A stretch of 64,000 nucleotides of DNA from Uloborus plumipes (taxonomy: Eukaryota; Arthropoda; Arachnida; Araneae; Uloboridae). Both the position numbers and the translations under genes were made by a program. The DNA is taken from NCBI GenBank assembly GCA_038373865.1, contig JAXGGA010000074.1:248001-312000 (forward strand), given 5' to 3'. This document shows positions 12,448 to 22,908 of this stretch, piece after piece; positions within the stretch are counted from its first letter, which is position 1; each line of letters starts with the position of its first letter. The notes under the pieces were generated by a model, which did not search any database, had not been told where the DNA came from, and saw only the letters and a list, made by a program, of their open reading frames with translations.

Positions 12448-13186
12448 TTAATTCTTTTACTGTATCATTTATCTAAGGATATTTTAATGAATGTGTGTGT
12501 GGCCACACAGTCCGATAAAGTTCGTGACATTCAAGCAGTGGTTGGAAAAACTACATTTCTTTTGTAGCGAACTACAACTACAACTACAAATACTTTGTTA
12601 TAAATGTAGTTAACTACAACTTCAACTACTTTTTTTTAAATGTAGCGACTACAAACTATTTTTGAATTGTAGTCGCTACTTTGCTACTTTTTAAAAAATA
12701 TATAAATAAAAAGCATACACTTTTTGAAGATTGACCAAAAAAAATCGAAAAGTGGTTTAGAATAACAAGCTAACTTATTTGACATGGAATATTACGAGGA
12801 ATTCTCTATCATCTGTTTCTTTTCCTATTTGTTTTTTTTTCCCTCTCTCTCCTTTTTTTTTTTTTTTTTTTTTTTTTTGCACCAATTTGTCCTTTTAAAA
12901 TTTTTTTGCCGATTTTTACGAATATTCGCCACAAGAACAAGAGCTGAAAGATCGAAAGAATTCAACCTTCAAATTTTTAATAATTTATTGTCAGTTAATG
13001 TTTAGGAATATGAAAATTATTTGCCGGAAATATGAAATTTATGATGCCAAATAAACCAATGACATCAAACAGATAGAATGTACAGCGTCAAAATGATGTA
13101 TCTAAGATCAGCTCATATTTTTATGGTTCTTATTTCTTGCCTCCGCTGGTGTAGTCGTGCAAGATTTGCACGACCCAGATTCAATT

Positions 13187-13465
13187 TGTGGAGAAGGTTA
13201 CCAGTTGTTGAAAGGAATACCAGTTGCACATCAGACCATGCAGATACTTGTAAACTTAATATTTATTATAACATAAGTATATAAATTAAATCCAACTTGT
13301 CACAAACTAAATAAACTCGTTCCGCCTCGGAACGCAAGCTAGGAATAAACAACAATTCATCAGCTACCAACTCCTGCAGCATACCGCGCTTTTCGGGGCG
13401 CTGCGACAACGGTTATTTAAGCGCTGCGCAATTTGCATGACAGCGCATCCCAAGGTGTTGACACA
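13187..13465 (-). repeat. 3' LTR of the gypsy element
   Basis: 279 bp; on the element's own strand it begins TGTG and ends CACA. Matches the other LTR except at 13461. Contains TATTTAAG-like and AATAAA-like words that could serve promoter and polyadenylation. Confidence 0.95.
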
Positions 13466-13477
13466 CACTCCCCCGCC
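13466..13477 (-). other. Polypurine tract of the gypsy element
   Basis: On the minus strand the bases next to the 3' LTR read GGCGGGGGAGTG, a purine-rich stretch at the position where plus-strand DNA synthesis of LTR elements is primed. Confidence 0.7.
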
Positions 13478-13481
13478 AGTC

Positions 13482-14930
13482 TCACAGGACCAGTGGGAGA
13501 CGAAAACGGACTTTACGGCCATACCTTGTTATGACCTCTGGAGTCTCTGTGCTGGAATCGCCAGCCATTAAAAATGCTGGTTTCAGCCGGTCCATATGCA
13601 CGATTTTTTCTTTACCGTTAACTAAAATTAAAAAGTTTTTTTCCATTCTTTTTAGGACTTTAAAAGGTCCTTCATACGGTGGCTGCAGTGACCTTCTTAC
13701 GTTGTCTAACCGCAGAAAAACATGCGAACAGTCTCTTAATTCCCTTGGGATATAAATCTTCTGTTGGCCGTGCCTTAACGGGGATGCAGGACTTACCGAT
13801 CTCAGTAGCTTCTGAATATGGGTCACGTAGTCCGGAATATTCATATTACTTAACGTATTTTCATCGTATAACTGTCCCGGTAAACGCAGTGAAGTCCCGT
13901 AAGTTAATTGCGCCGCCGACGCTCCAAGGTCTTCGCGCAACGTGGACCTGAGTCCCAAGAGGACCAATGGCAAAGCTTCGAGCCAATCTGTGTTGTAGCA
14001 CATCAAAGCTTGCTTGAGAGGTCGGTGCAGACGTTCCACCATTCCATTGGTTTGTGGTCTATACGGCGATGTTCTAGCCAATTTTATACCAAGCATGCGC
14101 GATAGCGCCGTGAAAAGTTCTGATTCAAATTGTCTGCCCCTATCGCATGTTATCCTTTGAGGGGTACCAAAACGAGAAACCCACACTTGTACGAATGCGC
14201 GTGCAATTGTTTCAGCTGTTATATCCATAATTGGCACGGCTTCAGGCCACCTCGTAAATCTATCCACTATCGTTAAACAGTATTTAAAATTTTTAACTTG
14301 TACTAAAGGGCCAATTATATCTAAATGTATATGAGAAAATCTCTCATCCGGAACTAAAAAGTCAACTAATGGGGTTTTAGTATGTAAATGTACCTTAGTT
14401 CGCTGACACGGTATACAAGCTTTACACCAAGCAGTTACATCCTTGTTTAAATTAGGCCAGATATATTTACTATCAATTAGACGTTTTGTAGCACGTATGC
14501 CAGGGTGAGACAATCCGTGCATTGAATCAAATATTTTACGCCTTAGACTTTGTGGTACATAGAACCTATTAGAATTTCCTGACATATCACAGTATAGAGA
14601 TTTATCGGTACCAGGCATAGGAACTTTAGATAATTTACCGCTGTACCTAATTCGTCCCTCTAAAACGTCCTGAAGCTCCTTATCCTCAGACTGTAATTTT
14701 TCCCACCTGTCTATGTCCTCTAGAGATGAAAACGTGATCTCTGATATTCTTGATAAACTGTCAGCAACTAAATTCCCCTTACCCGGTAAATACCTAATGT
14801 CCGTGGTAAATTGAGATATAAAATCTAATTGATGGATCCTGCGAGGGGAAGATTTTTCTTGTTTTTGCCGAAATGCGTAAATGAGAGGCCGATGATCTAC
14901 ATACAAAATAAACTTTCTCGCCTCTAACAT
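13482..14930 (-). pseudogene. gypsy pol, RNase H C-terminus and integrase frame
   Basis: A 482-codon minus-strand frame counted from an internal Met. The same frame is open further upstream to about 15055, where it should join the first pol frame. Residues 1-60 complete RNase H (VDHRPLIYAF, then LPGKGNLVADSLSR). Integrase follows: zinc finger H138, H142, C172, C175; catalytic triad D204, D263, E299 with 35 residues between the last two, as usual for retroviral-type integrases; then a C-terminal region ending at 13482. Integrase inserts the element's cDNA into chromosomes. No internal stops are present, so only the upstream frame change interrupts the polyprotein. It ends a few bases from the polypurine tract. 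Confidence 0.92.
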
Positions 14931-15028
14931 GTACCGAAAATATTGAATCGCGCTATATGCAGCGAGTAATTCCCGATCATAAGCTGAATATTTACATTGC
15001 GTGGGCGATAGCTTTTTCGAAAAAAATC

Positions 15029-17347
15029 CTAAAGGTTTGGGACCATCGGGGGATAATTCATTTGCAATACTCCACCCATTGCAAAATCACTGCAATCAGT
15101 TGCTAAAGCAAGTTCTGCATTAAGAGATGGGTGATAAAGCAAAGTCGCTTCTGCTAAAGCTTTCTTAATTTTCTCAAAGCTTGTTTCCGAAATTATATCC
15201 CACGGAATCTCTCTCTTATCGCGCTTTTTCGCTTTAATCAAAAACTTATTAAGTGGCGCTAAAATTACCGCGATATCCGGAATAAAGCGATGATAATAGT
15301 TTACCATTCCCAAAAAACGTCTAAGTTCCGCAATTGTTTTGGGCTTAGGGAAATCAACTACGGCCTTCACCTTTTTAGGATCTGGAGTGCACCCCTGACT
15401 ATTTATTGCATGTCCCAAAAAAACAACAGTTTCCTTCCCAAGTTCACATTTTGATTCGTTTATTACGATACCGTAATCAAGAAAACGCTTGAAAATCTCC
15501 TCTAAATGTTCTTTATGCTGTTTGTGATTTTCGCTAGCGATTAAAATATCATCTAAGTACGGAAAACAGAAATTTAATCCTCTCAAAACTTCATCCAAAA
15601 AACGCTGAAAAGTTTGTGCTGCTGAAGATAACCCGAAATTTAGAAACGGAAATTCATATAACCCAAAAGGTGTTATTATCGCAGTTTTCGGAATATCCGG
15701 AGGATTTACCGGAATTTGGTGATACGCCCTTACCAAATCAACTTTTGAGAATATCTTTTTTCCGTGTAAAATGCTAACACAATCTTGAATATGTGGAATT
15801 GGATATTTGTCCTGTTTTGTTATACGATTAAGCGCTCTATAGTCGCCAGTTGGTCGCCAGTCATAGTCGCCTTTTGGGACCATATGTAAAGGACTAGCCC
15901 AATTACTTTTTGACGGTCTACAAATCCCTTTTTCAATCATGTATTCAAATTCCCGCTTAGCTATTCGAAGCTGTGTTGGATGTAACCGACGCGCTTTAGC
16001 TGAAACTGGGGGTCCCTCAGTCGGAAAATAATGAACCGTATTATGTTTCCTGACGCTTTGTCCTAAAACATTAAGTTGTGTTATCTCCGGGTATTTTCTT
16101 AACAATTCTTGATACTCGGAATTACCATAAATAGTTTTTACATTCGGAACATCACACCATAGCGATTTACCGCTGGCACTAAATTTAGTTACTGGGTCTA
16201 CAACACGCCGTTTTTTTAAGTCCACTAGCAATCCGAAATGCTGCAAAAAATCCGCCCCAATGATAGGCTTTGTAACGTCAGCAATTATAAATGGGAATCT
16301 CAATCTGCGTTTTAACCCAAAATCTAAATTTAACAACTTAGTACCGTAAGTATCAATCTTAGATCCGTTTGCAGCGTACAACGTGAATTCTTTTTTTCCC
16401 CCGTCCAAATTCAAAAAAGATTTCGGATAACACGAAACGTCACTGCCAGTATCGATAAGATAACTTGTTTGTGTTAAAATATCAGTAATATACAATCTGC
16501 GACTAAATCCTATCCTAGCAGAAGTCGTAGAAACTTCGGACGAATTTGAAAATTTTGATTCAAAAGCACAAGGTTTAATACATTTAGTAGCTTTTTCTTT
16601 AAATCTAAAATGGTACCAACATAACCAATTATCCCGCTTTCCAGCTCTATAATTTAATTGCCTACGACCCCGAGACTGATTTGGAGATTTTGAGCGACCG
16701 CGAGGTTTAACAATTTTAGTGAGTTCGTCGACCTTGAGTTGCAATTGTTCTAACTGAATTTCACTTCTATTAGTTCGCAATTTTAAAGCTTGCTTATCTA
16801 TTGAGTTTATAACTAACCCCGTGTACTCACAAATTTTATCGGCCATTTCCGCTAACTTGTCTAGATTTTCAGAGCTAGTCGCTAAAATTGTTTGCACTGG
16901 TACCGGCAATCTGCGAAGCCAAATATTTTTCAAAAAATCATCATCTACATGACTTTCACTTAACTCTTTCATTTTTCTTAACAACATAGATGGGGATTTG
17001 TCACCCAATTCTAAATCTTCGATTAATGTCTTAACTTTTCGATTCTGAGAAAATTCAAACTCAGTTAACAATCTTTGTTTTAACGCGGTATACGGATTTT
17101 CAGGCGGCTGACTTAGAATATCTGTTGCATGCGATAAAGTTTCTGCATCTAGTGACGCAACTAAGTGATCAAATCGCGTTTGTTCAGCCGAAACTGCTGC
17201 TAATCTAAAACTAGCTTCGAGTTGCACAAAAAATAACTTAGCATTACTCGGCCAAAAATTAGGTACCTTTACAGAAACTCGATTACAATCTCTAGTTTCA
17301 ACAGGTTCTTCCTTTTCTGTTATACTTAACTTTTCGTTAGTAGCCAT
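15029..17347 (-). CDS. gypsy Gag-Pro-RT polyprotein, truncated by a frame change in RNase H
   Basis: 772 codons from an ATG at 17347, about 240 bases inside the 5' LTR. Residues 1-240 are gag-like (a [17 protein letters not shown] motif and charged helices), then a Cys/His cluster at 243-260 (CWYHFRF...KCIKPC) in place of a classical CCHC knuckle. Aspartic protease has DTGS at 299-302 and IIGADFL near 362-368. Reverse transcriptase runs about 430-640, with KVDLVRAY around D537, [10 protein letters not shown] at 571-580 and YLDD at 597-600. RNase H begins near 750 with ATDCSD, but the frame ends at 772 after a net frame change in a run of five C on the coding strand near 15050. Gag and Pol share one frame, with no separate gag stop. 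It acts as a cytoplasmic particle that copies element RNA to DNA. Confidence 0.93.
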   Translation of the reverse strand: MATNEKLSITEKEEPVETRDCNRVSVKVPNFWPSNAKLFFVQLEASFRLAAVSAEQTRFDHLVASLDAETLSHATDILSQPPENPYTALKQRLLTEFEFSQNRKVKTLIEDLELGDKSPSMLLRKMKELSESHVDDDFLKNIWLRRLPVPVQTILATSSENLDKLAEMADKICEYTGLVINSIDKQALKLRTNRSEIQLEQLQLKVDELTKIVKPRGRSKSPNQSRGRRQLNYRAGKRDNWLCWYHFRFKEKATKCIKPCAFESKFSNSSEVSTTSARIGFSRRLYITDILTQTSYLIDTGSDVSCYPKSFLNLDGGKKEFTLYAANGSKIDTYGTKLLNLDFGLKRRLRFPFIIADVTKPIIGADFLQHFGLLVDLKKRRVVDPVTKFSASGKSLWCDVPNVKTIYGNSEYQELLRKYPEITQLNVLGQSVRKHNTVHYFPTEGPPVSAKARRLHPTQLRIAKREFEYMIEKGICRPSKSNWASPLHMVPKGDYDWRPTGDYRALNRITKQDKYPIPHIQDCVSILHGKKIFSKVDLVRAYHQIPVNPPDIPKTAIITPFGLYEFPFLNFGLSSAAQTFQRFLDEVLRGLNFCFPYLDDILIASENHKQHKEHLEEIFKRFLDYGIVINESKCELGKETVVFLGHAINSQGCTPDPKKVKAVVDFPKPKTIAELRRFLGMVNYYHRFIPDIAVILAPLNKFLIKAKKRDKREIPWDIISETSFEKIKKALAEATLLYHPSLNAELALATDCSDFAMGGVLQMNYPPMVPNL

Positions 17348-17568
17348 TTAAACTGAAACACTATTTGCTCAATTTGAAACAGCAATATTAAATAGCTCAA
17401 ATAACAAAGTTAAATTACACACCCTCAAAGGACACATGAAATACATTGGCAAGACACTGAAATAACTTGAAGATGTCCATCGAAAGGAATTACCTTCTGA
17501 AGAATTACTACGACGAATGCACTTCTTGAAGACGAAAAATTCAGTCTTTTCATTTTGTCTGGTATTTT

Positions 17569-17585
17569 GCGTGAAGGGTCACCAG
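17569..17585 (-). other. Primer binding site region of the gypsy element
   Basis: Immediately inside the 5' LTR the minus strand reads CTGGTGACCCTTCACGC. Position and the TGGTGACCC core fit a tRNA primer-binding site of animal Ty3/gypsy elements. The cognate tRNA was not assigned. Confidence 0.6.
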
Positions 17586-17864
17586 TGTGGAGAAGGTTAC
17601 CAGTTGTTGAAAGGAATACCAGTTGCACATCAGACCATGCAGATACTTGTAAACTTAATATTTATTATAACATAAGTATATAAATTAAATCCAACTTGTC
17701 ACAAACTAAATAAACTCGTTCCGCCTCGGAACGCAAGCTAGGAATAAACAACAATTCATCAGCTACCAACTCCTGCAGCATACCGCGCTTTTCGGGGCGC
17801 TGCGACAACGGTTATTTAAGCGCTGCGCAATTTGCATGACAGCGCATCCCAAGGTGTTGCCACA
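17586..17864 (-). repeat. 5' LTR of the gypsy element
   Basis: 279 bp, identical to the 3' LTR except at 17860. Flanked outside by AATT (17865-17868), the duplicated target. Confidence 0.95.
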
Positions 17865-18100
17865 AATTAAACCTTGCTTCCTTCTTTCTTTCTCTTTTTA
17901 AAAAATTTCTTCATTTATTTATTTATTTTTAAACAAATTAAAAGTAGTTTCCAGAAATCGCTACAAACTACTTTTTTTTTGTATCGCACTACTCACTACT
18001 CTACCTTTTTTTAGAAAGTAGTGCGCTACACTACAAACTACTAAAAAATGTAGCTACTACAGTAGTTTCGCTACTTGTAGCGCGCTACTTCCGACCACTG

Positions 18101-18607
18101 CATTCAAGCCATTCAAATATCAATCGGAGAGAAAGCTTGCAAAACTTTACCTTTTGTTCTCGCATGGACACGGTGTGACACACCAGTGCGTTATATGGCA
18201 AAAGTGAACCTTCTTTTTTCAAAAATCTGATATTCTAAACGGTTAGGATTGCCTTTTCAGATCATTGAAAGATGTTACGAAAGAACATTTCGTCGTATTT
18301 TGTTGTAAAATAATTGTCTCAAGATATGGAGGTAACATCGACACATACCACTAAAATGCATATCCCTACATTCAATAACTTAGAAAAATGGCTTCAGTTA
18401 AAAATGAATTCGACATTAATCGTCGCCTTCAACACCAAATGCCGTGAAATATCATCTATATCCAATACATACACAGTTCTTTATTGGAAAAACCTTGAAT
18501 CACAAACTCTTGATGCCACACTTTGGGGATGGCAGTTGGTAGACGGAGAATTTCAACCAATATCTCCAGATTTAACGCCCCCCCCCCCCCATCAAATAAA
18601 CTCTTAA
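18101..18607 (+). pseudogene. Decayed gene of the PIN-like family, 3' part
   Basis: The reading continues after the nested insertion with AIQISIGEKACK and a WTRCDTPVR segment (about 18164-18190), corresponding to the W(S/T)GCDTT motif of the family. Stops follow. A C-terminal block YWKNLESQTLDATLWGWQL, then a proline-rich stretch, sits at about 18480-18590. The family's usual cysteine-rich tail after the prolines was not seen. The frame is broken by several stops, so the protein cannot be made. Similarity is from memory of the family's conserved words, not from a search. Confidence 0.6.
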
Positions 18608-18989
18608 ATATAATTGGAACCATATAACACTACAAAATGTATATGTTGTCAATTTTGACTTTAATGCTCGTTAGTTTGTAAAAACTATTGTTTACAGAAA
18701 CGTAAAAATACATTAGACATTTTGGATGTGGATGATGATGAAGATAATATTTCATTTTAATGGATATAAATATTTTATTTTATGAAAACTTCTTTAATTA
18801 CGATTTTTTCAAATTATAGATTTTTTTAATCATCCAATTTAACTTTTAAAGAAATGTATTTATTTAACTTTAATAAAGATGAACTTGGAGGCAAAGTTAT
18901 TCACGGTTTTTAAGCCTCAATAAATGATCTTTTTGACACAACAAAAGAATTCAGTATTTTGGGCCTCATTTCGTTATTATTTTTTTTAA

Positions 18990-19530
18990 TAGGCTAGATG
19001 CAAAATCACTTTCTTTTTCAGTATAAAATTATCTTTCATTCGATACCACATATGATCTGTTTTATGTTTTTAAACAAGATCCACTCTTTTCCAAGAAAAC
19101 TAAAAAAAGTATTTCTCGCTACAGTAAGGATTTATACTTCTATACTGCTCACTTCACTTGAAATGTCAGATGTTATATTCCTTTTTGGCATGAAATTTCC
19201 TTTCATTTGATACCACACAGTATTTTTTTGAATTTTAGAATTTTTTTTCGGATTTTTAGAGATGGCGGCCGAAAAAACTACATTTTGCACGATAGTACGG
19301 GTGCATATTTTTAGTATCTTTACTTTGCTTCAAATATCCAATGTTTTATCCTTTTTAGCTTAAAATTCCCTTTCATTTGACACCGCACATAATTTTTTTG
19401 AATTTTTGAAATGTTTTCATGATTTTTCAAGATGGCGGCCAAAAAGACATATTTGTCCCACTAGTACGGATGTATACTTTTAGTATGTTCATTATGAGCC
19501 TGTTACCTACCATTTCCACCAGGAATGGTT
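18990..19530. repeat. Right subterminal repeats of the 10182-19582 element
   Basis: Inverted counterparts of the units at 10240-10830. GATGGCGGCC occurs at 19261-19270 and AAGATGGCGGCC at 19429-19440. Each is followed by an ACTAGTACGGATGTATACTTTTAG-like segment. A third, more degraded unit lies near 19020-19150. Confidence 0.75.
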
Positions 19531-19582
19531 TCTGTTGCAATTTGTTCGACCATAAGGTGTTTCTCAGCTTATTTCTACTGCA

Positions 19583-20961
19583 CTAAAGGTGAAGAATAAT
19601 AAGAAGCATTTTAGCCGTATCAAACAACATGGAACGATGCTAATTTTAAATACTTAGTTTAGTTGAATGTGTCAAAGGGATAGCAAATGCAAGTTTTAAA
19701 TTGAAAACTTCGTAAAGTTCCCACTCACAACCCATCACCCCTTTTTTAAGGGAAATAGTTCCTGAGTGCTAGGCGCGGTTTTCAAGGGCAGACAGTACTG
19801 CCCTCGGGTCGAAAGAGGTTGGATACCACTCATTTAATTAATAAAAAGCTATTTTTCCTTTAATGCCCCCCCCCCATTTTAAACATGCATACAATAATTA
19901 GATTAAAAAAAAAACACTTACCGCTGCTTCACTTTAGCTTTTAAAGTCGTAATCCTTCTGGCGAGAATTGGGCAAGATGTAGCTGCGATGTTGCTTTGGC
20001 CACGATCTCAACCGATCTGACTTGTTGAAAGGAAACTACCTTCGAAGAAAACTCTGAATGTATTAAAAATAAATAAAAGAAATCTGCCTAATGATATATC
20101 TCTGACTATTTTACGGAAAAAAGAGAAAACGCTATTAGTCCGGTACATTCGGCCACGAAAATAATAGGCCTCCAATTCGTAGAATCTAACATTCGGCCAC
20201 GAAAATAATAGCCCTCCAATTCGTAGAATCTAAGTTTCTGCCATGGACCGTCGAACACCGGGTAAAGTAGAGCAGCCGAAATTCTTAGAAACGCGGCGAC
20301 CACCCGCACTGGCTAGCTTTTCTCACGGGAAGAAATAACAATGCCATTCGAAACGATTATAATATAGGGTTATAACATATGATTTTATTCTTTTTCGAAA
20401 AGCCATACCCCCAAATTTAATGCACTCACAAAGAGTTGGAACTTCAATCTCATCCAAGGGCGGATCCAGCTTCTAGTTCAGGAGGGGTAATTTTCGGAGG
20501 AGGGGGGGGGGAGGTCATAGTGCAGTTTTTTCGAAACGCATGTCCCAAAAATGCAGTTTTAAGCTATATTTTGTCGTTTAAGATGGATCCGCGCCTGAAC
20601 TCGTCAAGATTTGGAACGGATTTATTAGTACGATTGCAGTATTTTTGAGTGACGACAAAAACAGAAAAGCGGTGTGTGTTACGTCCATCGTCGGTCTGGT
20701 AAAGCTATCACTGCCGCTCAGTGGCGTAGCTTGTCGATATTTTTTTTTGGGTGGGGGGCTGCATCCAGGGATCTATCTGGTATTACCAACGTTGGCTGGC
20801 TCCGGGGCCAATCTGAAAAAGGGACTGCACTATGTGTGAGGTCCAAAATGAAAATAAATAGCAATTGGTCATTGCTCAAAGAAAATAAATGAGTAAATTA
20901 ATTAAAAGAAAGAAAAGAAAGGGTATTTATTATGCGTATGCCAAGAGACAACTTTCATATG
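19583..20961. other. Unclassified repeat-like DNA
   Basis: No gene recognised. It holds a 44 bp tandem duplication (20145-20232), a CAAGGGCGGATCCAGC motif near 20456 and a CAGTGGCGTAGC motif near 20719, both typical of hAT-like ends but without a partner I can delimit. Confidence 0.4.
20145..20232. repeat. 44 bp tandem duplication
   Basis: Two adjacent copies of ACATTCGGCCACGAAAATAA followed by TAGNCCTCCAATTCGTAGAA and a short tail, nearly identical. Confidence 0.9.
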
Positions 20962-21501
20962 CAGTGGAACCTCGGTAACTCGACACCCCAAATTTTTAAT
21001 ATTTGAAAATTAATTCAAACAAGTGTGAGAAGAGCCCTACTCACACTTGCTTGCAAAACATGGTGTCGCGCTGTCCTGTTTTTCTTGGAGATTTCCCTGC
21101 GTGCATGTCTCCAACCCCTTCCTAGAACCTAGGACTGGTGGCCGACTCAACATCCTCGACTCATTTGGGTTCAAGGAGGAATTGTCTAAAAAAGCTCTTT
21201 CAAGAGAAAAATGAATTTGCTGACACAAAAACGCATAATTCGCTGAAGTTGTCAATGTGAAAGAATATCGGTAGTAAAAAGTGGACTAAAATAGCAAGCC
21301 GATGTCGACTTCTATAAGTTTCAGTAAATGTGTGTCAATCATTGAGCTATAGACTATATAGTTTGTATAGCTCAATGGTGTCAAGTTAGAGAGGTTTTCA
21401 CCCATTAAATTTTTTCCATTAAGCTTACCATTGGGGAAAATAAATGTCGACTTACCGACGTAGTCGAGTTGTCCGCGTGTCGAGTTACCGGTATTTCACT
21501 G
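20962..21501. mobile_element. MITE with CAGTGGAACCTCGGTAACTC ends
   Basis: The left end CAGTGGAACCTCGGTAACTC (20962) is mirrored by GTGTCGAGTTACCGGTATTTCACTG ending at 21501, with a small indel. The ends resemble the CAGTNNAACCTCG termini of Tigger/pogo-like elements. No clean duplication is visible. A fragment of the same family lies at 63173. Confidence 0.6.
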
Positions 21502-21571
21502 TCTTTCGTTTTTTCTTGTGCGCAGAAAAGAGTATGAACTCTGCGGCTATTAAAACTAACAGGGCTCACCT

Positions 21572-21833
21572 CAAGGGCAGATCCAGAAAGTTTTCAAAGG
21601 AGGGGTGATTGATCTTTGTTACTTTTTACTATGCATACTGGTTTACAAATATTGGTCGCAAAAGTTTCGGATTTCAATTTCGAAATACTTACGGGATAGA
21701 GCCTTAAACCTCTTTCCCCCAACTTCATTAAAATTCGTATAAAATTGCATTATTAGAACTTCAATATCGAAAAACTACCGGTGAAAAGTTCCCCAAGAGA
21801 GGGGCCATCGCCCCTCCCTTGTATCCGCCTTTG
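21572..21833. mobile_element. hAT-like MITE, 262 bp
   Basis: Ends CAAGGGCAGATCCAG (21572) and GTATCCGCCTTTG (ending 21833) are imperfect inverted repeats. The flanks GCTCACCT (21564-21571) and GCTCTCCT (21834-21841) match at 7 of 8 bases. Confidence 0.65.
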
Positions 21834-21841
21834 GCTCTCCT

Positions 21842-22630
21842 ACTAGCCCCTTTTCGCCCTTAAAATTTACTTTTTTCAAATTTAGTTAAATATTTTTTTA
21901 CATTAAATCTAAAAACGTTCATAAGTTTATTTTCAGGTTTTAGTCCGCTTGCTCTCTTTTTGTCCTATAAAATACTTTCTGAATTTATTTCTACTGTGGC
22001 CAAACATGGCGCCCTACTACCTTGCATTTTTACATTAAGGTCGGGTGTTATTTTTTATCTCCCTTGCGGTTTTGTAAGAAAAGTTCTATTCTCTTTTTTA
22101 TTCATTTGTGCGGCATTTTTCTCCCCCACCACTCGGATCCTAATAAGTAGTTTCCTTCTGTTTATTTTTGTTGAATTACGCTCACAAAATTCGCTCGCCT
22201 CTCGGTGGGGGGGGGGGGGGGGTGCTTTCGTTGAATTTTCAAAAAGGAAACAGACCGTGGACATTCACTCCCCCCCCCATCCCGATATCAGAGCACGCAG
22301 TAGTTTTTTTTCCCTTTTTATATTACGTTTGAAAATAGAATTCGTAAAATAAATGTATGATTGTGTTTTGGAACCTACTAGTTTGTTCTTAAAGGATGTG
22401 ATAAAAACAACCTAAGTTATGAAATCTTTGCTAAAATTATATCTCCTCACAAAACAGTTAGTTGAGCAAAAAAATTCTTTTCAAATTCTTTTTTGGAAAT
22501 TAACTCCTCAAAAAATGTTAGACATAAAAATAAATTTTTCCAAATTTAATTGAAATAGCGACTGGAACAAATAAAAAAACAAATTCATGGTAATTTGATG
22601 GTGTTCATAGTCTGGATGAAGTGATTTTAA
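21842..22630. other. AT-rich DNA with long G- and C-tracts
   Basis: Includes a G-tract at about 22206-22222 and a C-tract near 22270. An open frame of 130 codons here has low-complexity composition and no recognisable domain, so I do not call a gene. Confidence 0.4.
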
Positions 22631-22904
22631 CCCTTTAACTGTCAAGTTATTTTGATTTTTAACACTTTTCCAAGCACAAACCCGAGAAACAGTCGGGTTT
22701 GACAAAGAGATGAAGCCGAAATAAACGTCTCCCGATGTATATTCGGGTATAACAATACGATGCACTCAAAAAAAAAAAAAATAAATAAATAAATAAATAA
22801 AAAAATAATCAAATAAATAAAAAATACCCCGAGTAATACTCGTGGCGTGACATTTTCGAAAACCAGCTGTGTCCGAGACTATCTCGGGCATGACAGTTAA
22901 AAGG
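22631..22904. mobile_element. TTAA-flanked piggyBac-like MITE
   Basis: CCCTTTAACTGTCA (22631) and TGACAGTTAAAAGG (ending 22904) are inverted repeats with one mismatch, flanked by TTAA (22627-22630 and 22905-22908). CCC/CCT ends and a TTAA target are piggyBac hallmarks. The interior holds several short TCGGGT/TCGGGC words and an A-rich microsatellite. Confidence 0.8.
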
Positions 22905-22908
22905 TTAA

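Larger units (their letters stand above)
13187..17864 (-). mobile_element. Ty3/gypsy LTR retrotransposon, near-intact, no env
   Basis: Two 279 bp LTRs bound an internal region with gag-protease-RT-RNase H and RNase H-integrase frames on the minus strand. The insertion is flanked by a 4 bp duplication AATT (13183-13186, 17865-17868). The LTRs differ at only one position (13461 A versus 17860 C, plus-strand letters), so insertion was recent. Gene order protease-RT-RNase H-integrase and the FGLSSA and YLDD motifs place it in Ty3/gypsy (Metaviridae). No envelope-like frame follows integrase. One frame change splits pol near 15050-15060. It is the innermost of three nested elements. Confidence 0.95.
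12536..18100. mobile_element. hAT-like MITE, itself split by a gypsy retrotransposon
   Basis: Ends CAGTGGTTGGAA (12536) and TTCCGACCACTG (ending 18100) are inverted with one mismatch, flanked by an exact 8 bp duplication CATTCAAG (12528-12535 and 18101-18108). Both ends are rich in the words GTAGC, CTACAA and ACTAC in many copies. Without the gypsy element it would be about 883 bp. It lies within the coding region of the PIN-like pseudogene, whose reading resumes directly after the duplication. Confidence 0.88.
10182..19582 (+). mobile_element. Large TIR element carrying a decayed PIN-like-nuclease gene
   Basis: The left end CAGTAGAAATA (10182) and right end TATTTCTACTG (ending 19582) are inverted. 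Just inside, a region spelling GTCGAACAAATTGCAACAG on the left is mirrored on the right (about 19529-19552), and both sides then carry subterminal repeats in inverted orientation. No target duplication was seen; the left flank is tandem-array sequence and the right flank is not, so one side may be rearranged. The interior gene is broken by stops and by a nested hAT-like MITE that contains a gypsy retrotransposon. Without those insertions it would be about 3.8 kb. The superfamily is not recognised. Confidence 0.7.

Noticed and set aside
13679..14105. Plus-strand frames of 65-90 codons
   Set aside because: Antisense shadows of the gypsy integrase frame.
21960..22352. 130-codon plus-strand open frame
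   Set aside because: Composition follows the T- and G-rich DNA, a G-tract is translated as glycines, and there is no domain or splice context.
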